This document shows positions 15,192 through 23,997 of a DNA stretch of 31,083 nt, piece after piece (within the stretch, counting starts at the first letter, position 1; each line of letters opens with the position of its first letter). The stretch covers positions 518 to 31,600 of the forward strand of contig DKYC01000125.1 of assembly GCA_002492295.1 (NCBI GenBank), in the 5' to 3' direction. The stretch comes from Lachnospiraceae bacterium UBA7110 (lineage in GTDB: Bacteria > Bacillota > Clostridia > Lachnospirales > Lachnospiraceae). The position numbers and the translations under genes were made by a program. The notes under the pieces are model-generated. The model was not told where the DNA came from. It saw only the letters and a list, made by a program, of their open reading frames with translations, and searched no databases.

Positions 15192-16494
15192 GTATGAAGG
15201 GGATAACAGGGCGGCTGCCCTAAAAGTGTTGGAACATATAGAAGAAGTGGAGTATGATTACACCGCGCGGGATGAGGAACGGGCGCGCAGGCGCAGAGAA
15301 CGAATCAGTCAAATGAAGCGTCAAAAGGAACGGCAGCTTCGGATGCGAAGGCTTGCGGTTCCGTTGCTGCTTATGGTAGTGGCTTGCATTATGATAATCA
15401 CTGCGGGGGTAAAAGCAGTCATAGGAAAGCATACGGCAAAAGAGGAACAAATTGTGCAGAACCTGCCTTTAGAGCAGCTGCCGGAAACAGGGCAGGAGAC
15501 AGGGAAAAAACAGAATAGGAAGACTGGAACGGACAGTGGCAAAGAAGGCATGTTCGGACTTAAAGCGGACATGAATATTGCGTGCGCGGACATCACAGCC
15601 TCCTTTTTGGAAATACGCGAAGACCAGCTTGCCTTTATTGCAGAGGCACAGCAGCTTCAGACGCTTGGCGGAAAAAATGATGAGCCTGTGCTTACTGCGC
15701 AGGCTGATGAGAATACGATTGGTTCTATCGGTGACTGTGTGAGTGAAAATATTGTTTTCATTGATGTGGAGGGCGGGCGTATTCTTGCGCAGAAGGACGC
15801 ACACACGCGGATCAGCCCGGCATCCATGACAAAAATCCTGACCGTGCTTGTGGCAGCGGAGCACATTACAAATGCCGATGACACTTTTGAGATTACGATT
15901 GATATCACCGACTACAGTTTTTCGCACAGATGCAGCAATGTCGGATTCGAGGTCGGGGAACGCGTTACGGTAAGGGACATGTTTTACGGAACCATCCTTC
16001 CGTCCGGGGCGGATGCGGCAGTCGGACTTGCGAAGTACGTGTCAGGCTCGCAGGAGGAATTTGTGAAGCTGATGAACGAAAAGCTCGAGGAGCTTGGACT
16101 TTCGGAGACGTCGCACTTTACAAACTGCGTGGGAATTTATGACGACAATCATTACAGCACCGTTTATGACATGGCTGTCATAATGAAGGCCGCATATGAC
16201 AATCCGTTTTGCAGGGAAATTCTCTCAAGGCATATTTATACAACCACGCCGACGGCGCAGCATCCGGACGGAATTTCGCTCTCGAATTTATTCCTTCGAA
16301 GAATCGAGGACAGGGATACCCACGGGGAGGTGCTTTGCGCAAAGACAGGCTTTGTGGACCAGTCGGGGAACTGCGCGGCAAGCCTGAGCATCGGAAATGA
16401 CGGAAAGCTTTATATCTGTGTGAGCGCTCATTCCACAAGCAGCGGGCGCTGTATGAGGGACCACATAGCGTTTTATCAGTATTTTCTGCCCTGA
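15169..16494 (+). CDS. D-alanyl-D-alanine carboxypeptidase (DacF/PBP5-like, S11 family)
   Basis: This low-molecular-weight penicillin-binding protein trims the terminal D-Ala from peptidoglycan stem peptides. The active-site SMTK is at residues 219-222, the second motif reads SGAD at 279-282, and the KTG triad is K392-T-G. Residues 62-80 form a membrane anchor preceded by a very basic stretch (about 40-60, RRRRERISQMKRQKERQLRM), so the protein is a type II membrane protein with an unusually long cytoplasmic tail. The second motif has Ala where the S-x-N consensus has Asn. ATG 15169 is preferred to GTG 15163 because the GGAGCAGG site ends at 15163. The gene overlaps the PH-domain gene upstream and converges on the CmpB-family gene with a 19-base overlap. 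Confidence 0.85.
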   Translation: MTTLTVNEYEGDNRAAALKVLEHIEEVEYDYTARDEERARRRRERISQMKRQKERQLRMRRLAVPLLLMVVACIMIITAGVKAVIGKHTAKEEQIVQNLPLEQLPETGQETGKKQNRKTGTDSGKEGMFGLKADMNIACADITASFLEIREDQLAFIAEAQQLQTLGGKNDEPVLTAQADENTIGSIGDCVSENIVFIDVEGGRILAQKDAHTRISPASMTKILTVLVAAEHITNADDTFEITIDITDYSFSHRCSNVGFEVGERVTVRDMFYGTILPSGADAAVGLAKYVSGSQEEFVKLMNEKLEELGLSETSHFTNCVGIYDDNHYSTVYDMAVIMKAAYDNPFCREILSRHIYTTTPTAQHPDGISLSNLFLRRIEDRDTHGEVLCAKTGFVDQSGNCAASLSIGNDGKLYICVSAHSTSSGRCMRDHIAFYQYFLP

Positions 16495-16910
16495 GGCTTT
16501 GTGAGGACATGCTCAAACAAAAGTCCGGCTATCGACCAAAACGGCAGGAAATCAAGGCGGATCAGCCCGTTTACGTGCCAGCGGTGGCGTCCGTAATCCC
16601 ATGGGCAGACAGAATGCTTTGCCAAGAACGTTCCGCTTAGGAATTCCGCGGTAAAGATGGAGGCGGCATAAAAAAGACCGCGGAGCGGGAAGGATAAATT
16701 TTTGATAAGAAAAAATACTGGCTTAAAAAAGGCGGCACATCCATAGATGGGAAACATGTAAAGGGAAGTCTGACCCATAAGCTGCAGTTCGCGGCGGCGC
16801 AGGGAACCGACTGCAGTGAACACGATTTCCATGCACCATCCGATTACGCCGCATCTGATAAAATCTTTGCATGTATTAAAAAAAGGTAAGGGATTAACAA
16901 TTTTCTTCAT
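16476..16910 (-). CDS. CmpB-family (PF06541, putative ABC transporter permease) membrane protein
   Basis: The 144-residue protein has about four hydrophobic segments and the family landmarks: a first helix with GVIGWCMEIVFTAVGSL, the turn TSLYMFPIYGCAAF, FTAEFLSG, and CPWDYGRHRWHVNGLIRLDF. It resembles the short members of the CmpB family, whose function is unknown despite the permease label. The ribosome binding site is weak (AGGG). The start codon lies within the loop of a terminator-like hairpin whose descending arm codes for residues 6-12 (separate entry). It follows the DUF5050 gene by 37 bases with no room for a clear promoter, so expression probably depends on read-through. Confidence 0.72.
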   Translation of the reverse strand: MKKIVNPLPFFNTCKDFIRCGVIGWCMEIVFTAVGSLRRRELQLMGQTSLYMFPIYGCAAFFKPVFFLIKNLSFPLRGLFYAASIFTAEFLSGTFLAKHSVCPWDYGRHRWHVNGLIRLDFLPFWSIAGLLFEHVLTKPQGRKY

Positions 16911-16941
16911 GCCAAAAGCATACCCTGTTATCCCTTACCTT
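16878..16941 (-). terminator. Terminator-like hairpin overlapping the start of the CmpB-family gene
   Basis: On the minus strand a perfect 12-base inverted repeat (AAGGTAAGGGAT at 16941-16930 with ATCCCTTACCTT at 16894-16883) encloses 35 bases and ends in seven consecutive T (16884-16878). The loop holds a smaller ATGC/GCAT stem that includes part of the ATG at 16910. The structure begins 6 bases after the DUF5050 stop codon, which is normal for a terminator, but its second arm and T-run are inside the next reading frame. Confidence 0.65.
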
Positions 16942-16947
16942 ATTCAT

Positions 16948-17988
16948 TTATTTGTTTGCTTTGTTGATTTCTTCCAGTGCGACCCTTGATGCCTCGTCAA
17001 AGGTGGTGACATTGACAGGACCTGCCGCAGAGGTCTTATACACGGGTGTAGCGCTTCCGAATCCCGTGAAATAGACATAGCTGGAGGTGGCGTTAATGTT
17101 GGAATGCGCACCGTCCTTTATAACCTCCATATTGGAGCCGTCACGCCGGATACGTTTTAGCTGCGGTGTCTTTCCGGACGTCTGGTAGTAGATATAGCTG
17201 TCGGCGAGATTCAAAAGATCCGTTCTCTCGCTGTCAAGCAGGGTTTTTTCGCCGGTCGTAATATCGAGACTCACAAGGGAATAGCCGTTATGGATGTCGA
17301 TTCCGTATACGGTATTTCCCTCGATAATCGGCATATAAATGTCTTCCGTAAGCACCTGCCTTGAGGCTTTTGTGCGCAGGTTATATGCCATAAGGTGCAG
17401 GTTGTCTTCATTGTTAATATAGTAAAAGGTTCCGTCCTGCACACTGACGGGAAGGATGTCAAGCTCTAAAAGCGTTTCCTCATTTTCACCGTCGATACCG
17501 ATACTTTTTAGGGAAATTTCCTCATCCGAGCTTGTGTAATAGACGGTATTGTCCGCCAAAATGACATATTTGCCAAGAACACGGTCAAGGCAGGCAACAT
17601 CTTTGGGGTTTTCCTTTTTGACACGGTAAATTCCGGTGGTACTGATGAGAAAACCAAGTCCCGCGCTTCCGCCGGAGCCGCCCTGATAGTAATACAGGTA
17701 ATTACCGTCTGCGTTAATGCTTGCCACCTGCGTGGTTATCATTTTTTCCATTTCCGATTCATCCGGACGCATCCGGTAAAGCGCGTTGCCGTCGTACGGG
17801 TTTGAAAAATACACATATCCGTCGCTTTCGCAGAACAGACCGCCGTTGTATAAATTTCCGGAGGTGTTTCCGATTGTACCGGGCGGATTTTCCGGAACTT
17901 GTTTTGTAATGCTGCTGAACATAAATAATCCTGCACAAATTAATACAGCAAAAAGCGCGCAGATTATTGCAATCACTTTTTTCTTCAT
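16948..17988 (-). CDS. DUF5050 beta-propeller-like membrane-anchored protein
   Basis: The 346-residue protein opens with a signal anchor (KKKVIAIICALFAVLICAGL, residues 2-21). The rest is a run of repeats of about 40-45 residues with the pattern GxxVYFSNxxDGxxLYRMxxD, for instance SDGYVYFSNPYDGNALYRM, then NYLYYYQGG, NTVYYTSSD, TFYYINNED, SYIYYQTSG and SYVYFTGFG. This is the DUF5050 repeat, thought to fold as a beta-propeller outside the cell. No catalytic motif is seen; a binding or sensing role at the cell surface is inferred only from fold and location. It has its own promoter, divergent from pheA, and is followed by a terminator-like hairpin. Confidence 0.8.
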   Translation of the reverse strand: MKKKVIAIICALFAVLICAGLFMFSSITKQVPENPPGTIGNTSGNLYNGGLFCESDGYVYFSNPYDGNALYRMRPDESEMEKMITTQVASINADGNYLYYYQGGSGGSAGLGFLISTTGIYRVKKENPKDVACLDRVLGKYVILADNTVYYTSSDEEISLKSIGIDGENEETLLELDILPVSVQDGTFYYINNEDNLHLMAYNLRTKASRQVLTEDIYMPIIEGNTVYGIDIHNGYSLVSLDITTGEKTLLDSERTDLLNLADSYIYYQTSGKTPQLKRIRRDGSNMEVIKDGAHSNINATSSYVYFTGFGSATPVYKTSAAGPVNVTTFDEASRVALEEINKANK

Positions 17989-18025
17989 TTGTCAGTTCCC
18001 CCTTAAAATTTCTTTGATATTTCCT

Positions 18026-18054
18026 ATTATAATGAATTTGTTACAAAATGAAAA
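18026..18054 (-). promoter_or_regulatory. Candidate promoter of the DUF5050 gene
   Basis: On the minus strand TTTTCA (18054-18049), 17 bases, then a consensus TATAAT (18031-18026) lie about 40 bases before the start codon. Confidence 0.5.
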
Positions 18055-18082
18055 GAATTTGAGAAGATTTTGTTATTATTTT

Positions 18083-18111
18083 TTTACAAAACGAAATTGG
18101 TGTGATATACT
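18083..18111 (+). promoter_or_regulatory. Promoter of the pheA-ppx-ppk1-maf run
   Basis: TTTACA (18083-18088), a 17-base spacer and TATACT (18106-18111) stand about 37 bases before pheA. The leader is too short for a T-box or attenuator, and none is seen. Confidence 0.6.
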
Positions 18112-18147
18112 AGAACAAATATAAACAGATATGGGGGATGAAGGCGT

Positions 18148-19272
18148 ATGGATTTATCTGAGCTAAGGAAAGCGCTTGACGAAATCGACCAGAATATCGT
18201 AGCGCTTTATGAAAAAAGGATGGATGTCTGCGCTCAGGTGGCGGCATATAAAATAGAAAACGGAAAACGTGTGTTCGATAAGGAGCGGGAGCAGCAGAAG
18301 CTTGACAGCGTGAGCGGGCTTACCCACAATGCGTTTAATGCGCGTGGAATCAGGGATTTGTTTGAACAGATTATGGCAATCAGCAGGAAGCTCCAGTACC
18401 AGATGATTGCGGAGCATACGGGCGGGGGGAGGCTTTCGTTTACGGAGATTGACCGGCTTGATATCAAAAAATGCCGTGTGGTCTTTCAGGGTGCGCAGGG
18501 AGCATATTCCCAGGCGGCGATGATGAAATACTTCGGTCCGGATGTGGACAGTTTTCATGTGGATACTTTTCGGGACGCAATGCTTGCAATCGACGAAGGG
18601 AGTGCGGACTTTGCCGTGCTTCCGATTGAAAATTCGTCAGCGGGAATCGTGAGTGAGATTTATGACCTTTTGGTGGAATTTGAGAATTATATTGTCGGAG
18701 AGCAGATTATTAAAATAGAGCACTGTGTCATGGCAGCGCCGGGGACAAGGCTTGAAGACATTAAGACCGTATACTCGCATCCGCAGTCGCTGATGCAGAG
18801 TGCGCATTACCTTGCGGAAAAGGGCTGGCAGCAAATCAGCATGAAGAATAATGCATTTGCTGCGAAGAAGGTGGCGCAGGAGCAGAATAAAACGCAGGCT
18901 GCGATTGCGGGGGAAACCGCGGCGCAGATATACGGGCTTGAAATTCTTGAGAGGGGTGTGAATGATTTAAGGGAAAATTCAACGCGCTTTATCATCGTCA
19001 CAAACCAGAAGGTATTTACGAAGGAGGCTTCCAAAATCAGCCTCTGCTTTGAATTAAGCCATGAGAGCGGCGCGCTTTACCACGCGCTTTCCCATATGAT
19101 GTACAACGGATTGAACGTGACGAAGGTGGAATCGAGACCGCTCCCCGGAAGAAACTGGGAATACCGGTTTTTCCTCGATTTTGAAGGAAACCTTACGGAC
19201 AGTGCGGTCAAAAATGCGCTCAGGGGACTCAGGGAGGAAACGCATAATATGAAAATACTCGGAAACTATTGA
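18148..19272 (+). CDS. pheA: Bifunctional chorismate mutase / prephenate dehydratase
   Basis: The 374-residue enzyme makes phenylpyruvate from chorismate in two steps for phenylalanine synthesis. Residues 1-90 are an AroQ chorismate mutase (LRKALDEIDQNIVALYEKRM, with KxxNGKxVFDxxRE). Residues 107-285 are the prephenate dehydratase, with FQGAQGAYSQAA, LPIENSSAGIV and the catalytic NSTRF at 277-281. Residues 298-374 are an ACT domain with GALYHAL and ESRPLPGRNWEYRFFLDFEG, the motifs that bind phenylalanine for feedback inhibition. Fusion of the two enzymes is usual in clostridia. A ppx gene follows after 34 bases on the same strand. Confidence 0.95.
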   Translation: MDLSELRKALDEIDQNIVALYEKRMDVCAQVAAYKIENGKRVFDKEREQQKLDSVSGLTHNAFNARGIRDLFEQIMAISRKLQYQMIAEHTGGGRLSFTEIDRLDIKKCRVVFQGAQGAYSQAAMMKYFGPDVDSFHVDTFRDAMLAIDEGSADFAVLPIENSSAGIVSEIYDLLVEFENYIVGEQIIKIEHCVMAAPGTRLEDIKTVYSHPQSLMQSAHYLAEKGWQQISMKNNAFAAKKVAQEQNKTQAAIAGETAAQIYGLEILERGVNDLRENSTRFIIVTNQKVFTKEASKISLCFELSHESGALYHALSHMMYNGLNVTKVESRPLPGRNWEYRFFLDFEGNLTDSAVKNALRGLREETHNMKILGNY

Positions 19273-19306
19273 TGAAAGCAGACTTTGACAAGAATGGAGG
19301 GTTATT

Positions 19307-20860
19307 ATGGCTTACAAAACGTTTGCGGCGATTGACGTCGGTTCGTATGAGCTTGCGATGAAAATCTATGAAATATCCGTCAAAAACGGGATTAAGGAGA
19401 TAGACCATATAAGGCATCGTATAGAGCTTGGTACGGATTCTTATTTTACGGGAAAAATCAGTAATGACAGGGTTGACGAGCTTTGCAGGATGCTTGTGGA
19501 GTTCACCCAGATTATGAAATCCTATAAGGTGGACGATTATAAGGCATATGGCACAAGCGCCCTGCGGGAGACGGAAAACTCCATGATTTTACTTGATCAG
19601 ATACAGGCTAAAACGGGTATTAAAATAGAAGTTTTAAGCAATTCCGAGCAGCGCTTTTTGGACTATAAATCCGTTGCGTCCGTCGGACGGGACTTCCAGA
19701 AAATTATTGAAAAGAGTACGGCATTTATTGATATCGGCGGAGGCAGTATCCAAATTTCCCTCTTTGACGAGGACAGTCTTGTGACCAGCCAGAATATCCG
19801 CCCGGGTGTGCTGCGCATGAGGGAGGAACTGACACGTGTGTCATATCGCAGCTATCAGATTGAGGAGCTGGTGGAGGAAATGTTCCGCGGAAATCTGGAA
19901 ATTTTCAAGAAGCTGTTTGTCGGGGAGGGAAAAATACAGAATATTATTCTTGTGGATGACTATACTTCACTTATCTTACAGAAAAATTATCTGAAGACCA
20001 ATAAAAAAGGTCATGTCACGACGGAAGTCTTTTTGGAGTTTGTGGATACCTTAAAAAAGAAAAAAACGAAGGAAATCGCATATTCACTTGGAATTGCGCA
20101 GGAAAATATCTCGCTTTTGTACATTTCATCGCTTATGATTAAACATATGGTAAAGATGCTGGGTGCGGAGATGCTTTGGGCTCCGGGTGTGAGCCTGTGT
20201 GATGGAATGGCATATGAATACGCAGAGCAGAATAATCTTTTAGCGGCTTTTGGAAAAGACACCGCGCATGATTTTGAGCAGGACATTCTTGCGTGTGCGA
20301 GGGATATTAACAGGCGGTACTGCTGCATTGAGAGCAGGACATCGGAACGGGAGACAACAGTCCTTACGATTTTTGACAATATGGGCAGAAATCACGGGCT
20401 GTCCGGACGCGACAGACTGCTTTTGCAGCTTTCGGCAATCTTAAGTGAGTGCGGAAGGTATATCAGTCTTTCCAATGTCGGGGACAGTGCTTATGGGATT
20501 ATTATGGCGACGGAAATTATCGGACTATCCCATATTGAGAAAGAAATTGTGGCAAATATCGTAAAATATTCAAAAGAAAACTTCCAGTATTATGACACGC
20601 TTGAGGCGATGGATGTCAATTCGTACCTTACTATTGCAAAGCTTACGGCGATTATCCGGCTTGCGCAGGGGCTTGACTTAAGCCACAAGGGGAAATGCAA
20701 GAACATAAAAATCATAACTGACGATGATAAAATGATACTTATGGTAGAGACAAACGCGGATATGACGTTAGAGATAGAGCTTTTTGACCAAAGCGCCATG
20801 TTCTTTGAGGAAGTATTTCATATGAAGCCGGTAATCAGGCAGAAAAAGAGCAATATTTAG
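19307..20860 (+). CDS. ppx: Ppx/GppA-family exopolyphosphatase
   Basis: The 517-residue protein has the actin-like ATPase fold of the Ppx/GppA family. Phosphate-binding loops are visible at the N-terminus (AAIDVGSYELAMKIYE) and near residue 140 (AFIDIGGGSIQISLF), with YGTSALRETEN between them. The C-terminal third (about 310-510) is a helical, HD-like domain. The family removes terminal phosphates from polyphosphate and may also act on (p)ppGpp. It lies 12 bases ahead of ppk1, so the polyphosphate-degrading and polyphosphate-making enzymes are co-expressed. The glutamate expected in the catalytic centre is plausibly in ALRETEN. GGAGG precedes the ATG. Confidence 0.9.
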   Translation: MAYKTFAAIDVGSYELAMKIYEISVKNGIKEIDHIRHRIELGTDSYFTGKISNDRVDELCRMLVEFTQIMKSYKVDDYKAYGTSALRETENSMILLDQIQAKTGIKIEVLSNSEQRFLDYKSVASVGRDFQKIIEKSTAFIDIGGGSIQISLFDEDSLVTSQNIRPGVLRMREELTRVSYRSYQIEELVEEMFRGNLEIFKKLFVGEGKIQNIILVDDYTSLILQKNYLKTNKKGHVTTEVFLEFVDTLKKKKTKEIAYSLGIAQENISLLYISSLMIKHMVKMLGAEMLWAPGVSLCDGMAYEYAEQNNLLAAFGKDTAHDFEQDILACARDINRRYCCIESRTSERETTVLTIFDNMGRNHGLSGRDRLLLQLSAILSECGRYISLSNVGDSAYGIIMATEIIGLSHIEKEIVANIVKYSKENFQYYDTLEAMDVNSYLTIAKLTAIIRLAQGLDLSHKGKCKNIKIITDDDKMILMVETNADMTLEIELFDQSAMFFEEVFHMKPVIRQKKSNI

Positions 20861-20872
20861 GGGAGGGTACTC

Positions 20873-23047
20873 ATGGGCGACAAATCAAACAATAAGACGG
20901 ATTATAAAAAACCAGAATATTATTTAAACAGGGAGCTAAGCTGGGTACAGTTTAACCATCGTGTGCTTGGCGAGGCGAGGGATAAAACCATACCGCTTTT
21001 TGAGCGGCTGAAATTCTTAAGTATCACGGCATCAAACCTTGATGAATTTTTCATGGTGCGCGTGGCATCCCTAAAGGATATGGTCAATGCGGGATACACG
21101 AAAAAGGACATTGCGGGGATGACGCCGGCAGAGCAGCTTAGCGCGGTGAATGTGGCGACGCATGAGCTGGTAGGGATGCAGTATTCGGTTTTCAACCGCT
21201 CGCTTTTGCCCCTGCTTTCGCAAAACGGTCTGATTATGGTTGAAAAGCATGAGGATTTAAGTGATGCCGACTGTAAATTTGTTGACAGGTATTTTCAGGA
21301 TAATGTCTATCCTGTTCTGACACCGATGGCGGTTGATTCCTCAAGACCGTTTCCGCTCATTCGCAATAAGACGCTGAATTTGGGCGCGCTTGTTTCCGTC
21401 AAGGAGGAAAAGGGCAGGAAGCACCTGTTTGTAAAAAAGTCGGCGCAGGCGAAGGAACTGGAGTTTGCCACCGTGCAGGTGCCGGGCGGTGTTCCCCGTA
21501 TCGTGCAGCTTCCGGAAGGGGAAAACGGCGAAAAACGTGTCATCCTTTTGGAGCAGATTATTGAGCGCAACATGGATAAGCTGTTTTTGAATTATCATAT
21601 CGAATGCGTTTTTCCGTTCCGCGTCATGCGCAACGCTGATTTTGACATTCGGGAGGAGGACGCAGAGGATCTGCTAAAGGAAATCGAAAAGCAGTTAAAG
21701 AAAAGGCAGTGGGGGCAGGCAATCCGCCTTGAGGTAGAGGAAGGGATGGAAAAGCGTCTGCTGGATATTATCCAAAAGGAACTGATGATTGACGAGAGGG
21801 ATATCTACAATATTCCCGGACCGCTTGATTTGACATTCCTGATGAAGATGTACGGGCTGGAGGGCTTTGAACATCTGAAGTATAAGCCGTATAAGCCGCA
21901 GCCGGTGCCCGGTTTGGAAGCAGGCGCCAATATTTTTGACGAGATTAAGGAGCGTGATATCCTGCTGCACCATCCGTATCAGACCTTTACACCGGTTGTT
22001 GATTTTATTAAACAGGCATCGAGGGATCCCGAGGTGCTTGCAATCAAACAGACCTTGTATCGTGTGAGCGGGAATTCCCCGATTATTGCGGCGCTTGCAC
22101 AGGCGGCGGAGAATGGGAAACAGGTAACGGTGCTTGTGGAGCTCAAGGCGCGGTTTGATGAGGAAAATAATATTGTGTGGGCAAGAAAGCTCGAGCAGGC
22201 AGGCTGCCATGTAATATACGGTCTTGTGGGATTGAAAACGCACTGTAAGATAACGCTTGTAGTCCGGCGTGAGGAGGAAGGCATCCGCAGGTACGTTCAT
22301 CTTGGTACAGGAAACTATAACGATTCCACTGCAAAGCTTTATACGGATTTGGGGCTTTTGACCTGTAACGAGGCAATCGGAGAGGACGCGACAGCAGTGT
22401 TTAACATGCTCTCAGGATATTCGGAGCCGCTTGGATGGAATCACTTGGCACTGGCACCGCTTTGGCTGAAGGACCGTTTTTTGTATTTAATCAACCGTGA
22501 GAAGGAAAACGCGCTGGAAAACCGTCCGGCAAGAATTGTGGCAAAGATGAATTCACTCTGCGATGCGGATATTATCAAGGCACTGTATGAGGCGGCGGCG
22601 GCAGGCGTAAGCATAGATCTGATTGTCAGGGGCATCTGCTGTTTAAGAACCGGTGTGGAAGGAACAAAGGACAACATCCGCGTGCGTTCCATTGTCGGAA
22701 ATTTTTTGGAGCATGCAAGGATTTTTTATTTCGAGAACGGAGGCGCTTTCGAGATTTATATGGCGAGTGCGGACTGGATGCCTAGGAATTTGGAACGGCG
22801 TGTGGAAATCCTGTTTCCGATTTTAAATCCCGTGTTAAAGGAGACGGTATGGCATGTGCTGGAGGTACAGCTTAACGATACGCAGAAGGCACAGATGCTA
22901 AAGCCCGACGGAAGCTATGAAAAGGTTGACAGACACGGAAAGGAACTGTACAATGCACAGGAGGAGTTCTGTAGGGAGTATACGGCGCTTGCGGCAAAGG
23001 AGCGTAAGCTTGAGAAACAGGCGCGGGTATTCCAGCCGGAAATATAA
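20873..23047 (+). CDS. ppk1: Polyphosphate kinase 1
   Basis: The 724-residue enzyme makes polyphosphate from ATP. The N-terminal domain begins YYLNRELSWVQFNHRVLGEA, the family hallmark, followed by ITASNLDEFFMVRVASLKD. The autophosphorylated histidine is His457 in GLKTHCK, and the second conserved histidine is His614 in NFLEHARIFYF. The HLGTGNYND and YMASADWMPRNLERRVEI motifs complete the phospholipase-D-like catalytic core. Length and all motifs are normal, so the gene appears intact. It is in an operon with ppx (upstream) and maf (24 bases downstream). Confidence 0.96.
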   Translation: MGDKSNNKTDYKKPEYYLNRELSWVQFNHRVLGEARDKTIPLFERLKFLSITASNLDEFFMVRVASLKDMVNAGYTKKDIAGMTPAEQLSAVNVATHELVGMQYSVFNRSLLPLLSQNGLIMVEKHEDLSDADCKFVDRYFQDNVYPVLTPMAVDSSRPFPLIRNKTLNLGALVSVKEEKGRKHLFVKKSAQAKELEFATVQVPGGVPRIVQLPEGENGEKRVILLEQIIERNMDKLFLNYHIECVFPFRVMRNADFDIREEDAEDLLKEIEKQLKKRQWGQAIRLEVEEGMEKRLLDIIQKELMIDERDIYNIPGPLDLTFLMKMYGLEGFEHLKYKPYKPQPVPGLEAGANIFDEIKERDILLHHPYQTFTPVVDFIKQASRDPEVLAIKQTLYRVSGNSPIIAALAQAAENGKQVTVLVELKARFDEENNIVWARKLEQAGCHVIYGLVGLKTHCKITLVVRREEEGIRRYVHLGTGNYNDSTAKLYTDLGLLTCNEAIGEDATAVFNMLSGYSEPLGWNHLALAPLWLKDRFLYLINREKENALENRPARIVAKMNSLCDADIIKALYEAAAAGVSIDLIVRGICCLRTGVEGTKDNIRVRSIVGNFLEHARIFYFENGGAFEIYMASADWMPRNLERRVEILFPILNPVLKETVWHVLEVQLNDTQKAQMLKPDGSYEKVDRHGKELYNAQEEFCREYTALAAKERKLEKQARVFQPEI

Positions 23048-23071
23048 AAACGGAAAGGATTTATACAGGAT

Positions 23072-23662
23072 ATGGTAAGGTTTGTGCTTGGCTCGGGTTC
23101 CCCGAGACGTAAGGAACTTTTGGAACAGCTTGGGCTGGAGTTTGAACTGTCGCCGGCGCACGGCGAGGAAATCATCACAAAGACACTCCCTGCGGATATT
23201 GTGGAGGAGCTGTCAAGGCAGAAGGCGGATGAGGTTGCGGACAGGTATGCGTCGGCATATAAAAATGACACGTGTGTCATAATCGGGGCAGATACCATTG
23301 TGGCGTTCGGGACGGAAATTATGGGAAAACCGCGGGACGAGGAGGATGCGGTGCGCATGCTTACACAGCTTGCGGGCAATACCCATCAGGTATATACGGG
23401 CGTGACGCTTGTGACGATAAAGGACGGGGAGCGGAGTGTGCGCACTTTCCATGAGAAGACAGATGTGCAGATGTATCCGATGACCGGCACGCAGGTGCGG
23501 GCATATGTGGCGACAGGCGAGCCTATGGATAAGGCGGGGGCATATGCCATTCAGGGAAAGTGTGCCGCTTATATCAGGGGAATTAACGGGGAATATAATA
23601 ATGTGGTAGGGCTTCCGGTGGCAAGACTGATGCAGGAGCTTTTGTCGCTGGGGCTGGTGTAG
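23072..23662 (+). CDS. maf: Maf-family nucleoside triphosphate pyrophosphatase
   Basis: The 196-residue protein opens with VLGSGSPRRKELLEQLG, the Maf signature, and contains IIGADTIVAFG, GKPRDEEDA, THQVYTGVTL and AGAYAIQGKCAAYI. Family members hydrolyse dTTP, UTP or modified nucleotides to monophosphates and are linked to septation in Bacillus. In the family the aspartate of GADT is catalytic. The gene is intact and lies between ppk1 and the small acidic gene on the same strand. Confidence 0.95.
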   Translation: MVRFVLGSGSPRRKELLEQLGLEFELSPAHGEEIITKTLPADIVEELSRQKADEVADRYASAYKNDTCVIIGADTIVAFGTEIMGKPRDEEDAVRMLTQLAGNTHQVYTGVTLVTIKDGERSVRTFHEKTDVQMYPMTGTQVRAYVATGEPMDKAGAYAIQGKCAAYIRGINGEYNNVVGLPVARLMQELLSLGLV

Positions 23663-23700
23663 TGTTGGAATTGGTGTGATGGAAAGGCAGGGAGATGCGT

Positions 23701-23964
23701 ATGAACGAATATGATGATGCGGTGTTAAATTGCTTTTTGGAAAAACAATTACAGCTTTTTCCGGAAAAAATAGCCGAATCGGTTGACGAGGCGGAGGCAT
23801 TTTTAGAGGAGTGCATAGCGGTGGTTGTGGACTCTGTTGACGAAGTGTGGGAATATTTTGACGAGGAAGGTGTTGATTTGGAGGAACAGAATAAAGAGGA
23901 TATCCTGAGCGCGCCGGAGGTGTTTGAGGTTGGCGACGGCAGATATCTGATTGTAGAAAGTTAG
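23701..23964 (+). CDS. Small acidic protein of unknown function
   Basis: The 87-residue product is strongly acidic, with clusters such as ESVDEAEAFLEEC and EVWEYFDEEGVDLEEQ, and ends EVFEVGDGRYLIVES. It has no membrane segment or known motif. I recall similar short proteins in Lachnospiraceae but cannot name a family. The ATG at 23701 is chosen because GGGAG at 23690-23694 is 6 bases upstream; the in-frame ATG at 23695 directly abuts that site. The spacing to neighbours (38 bases from maf, 33 to the next gene) suggests the same operon. Confidence 0.7.
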   Translation: MNEYDDAVLNCFLEKQLQLFPEKIAESVDEAEAFLEECIAVVVDSVDEVWEYFDEEGVDLEEQNKEDILSAPEVFEVGDGRYLIVES

Positions 23965-23997
23965 TGTAAGCGCGGATATGCGCATATGGAGGGAAAA

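Noticed and set aside
20011..20379. Minus-strand frames of 100-250 residues opposite ppx, ppk1, maf and the 682-residue gene
   Set aside because: Products are Ser/Cys/His-rich and unlike proteins; they mirror real genes on the plus strand.
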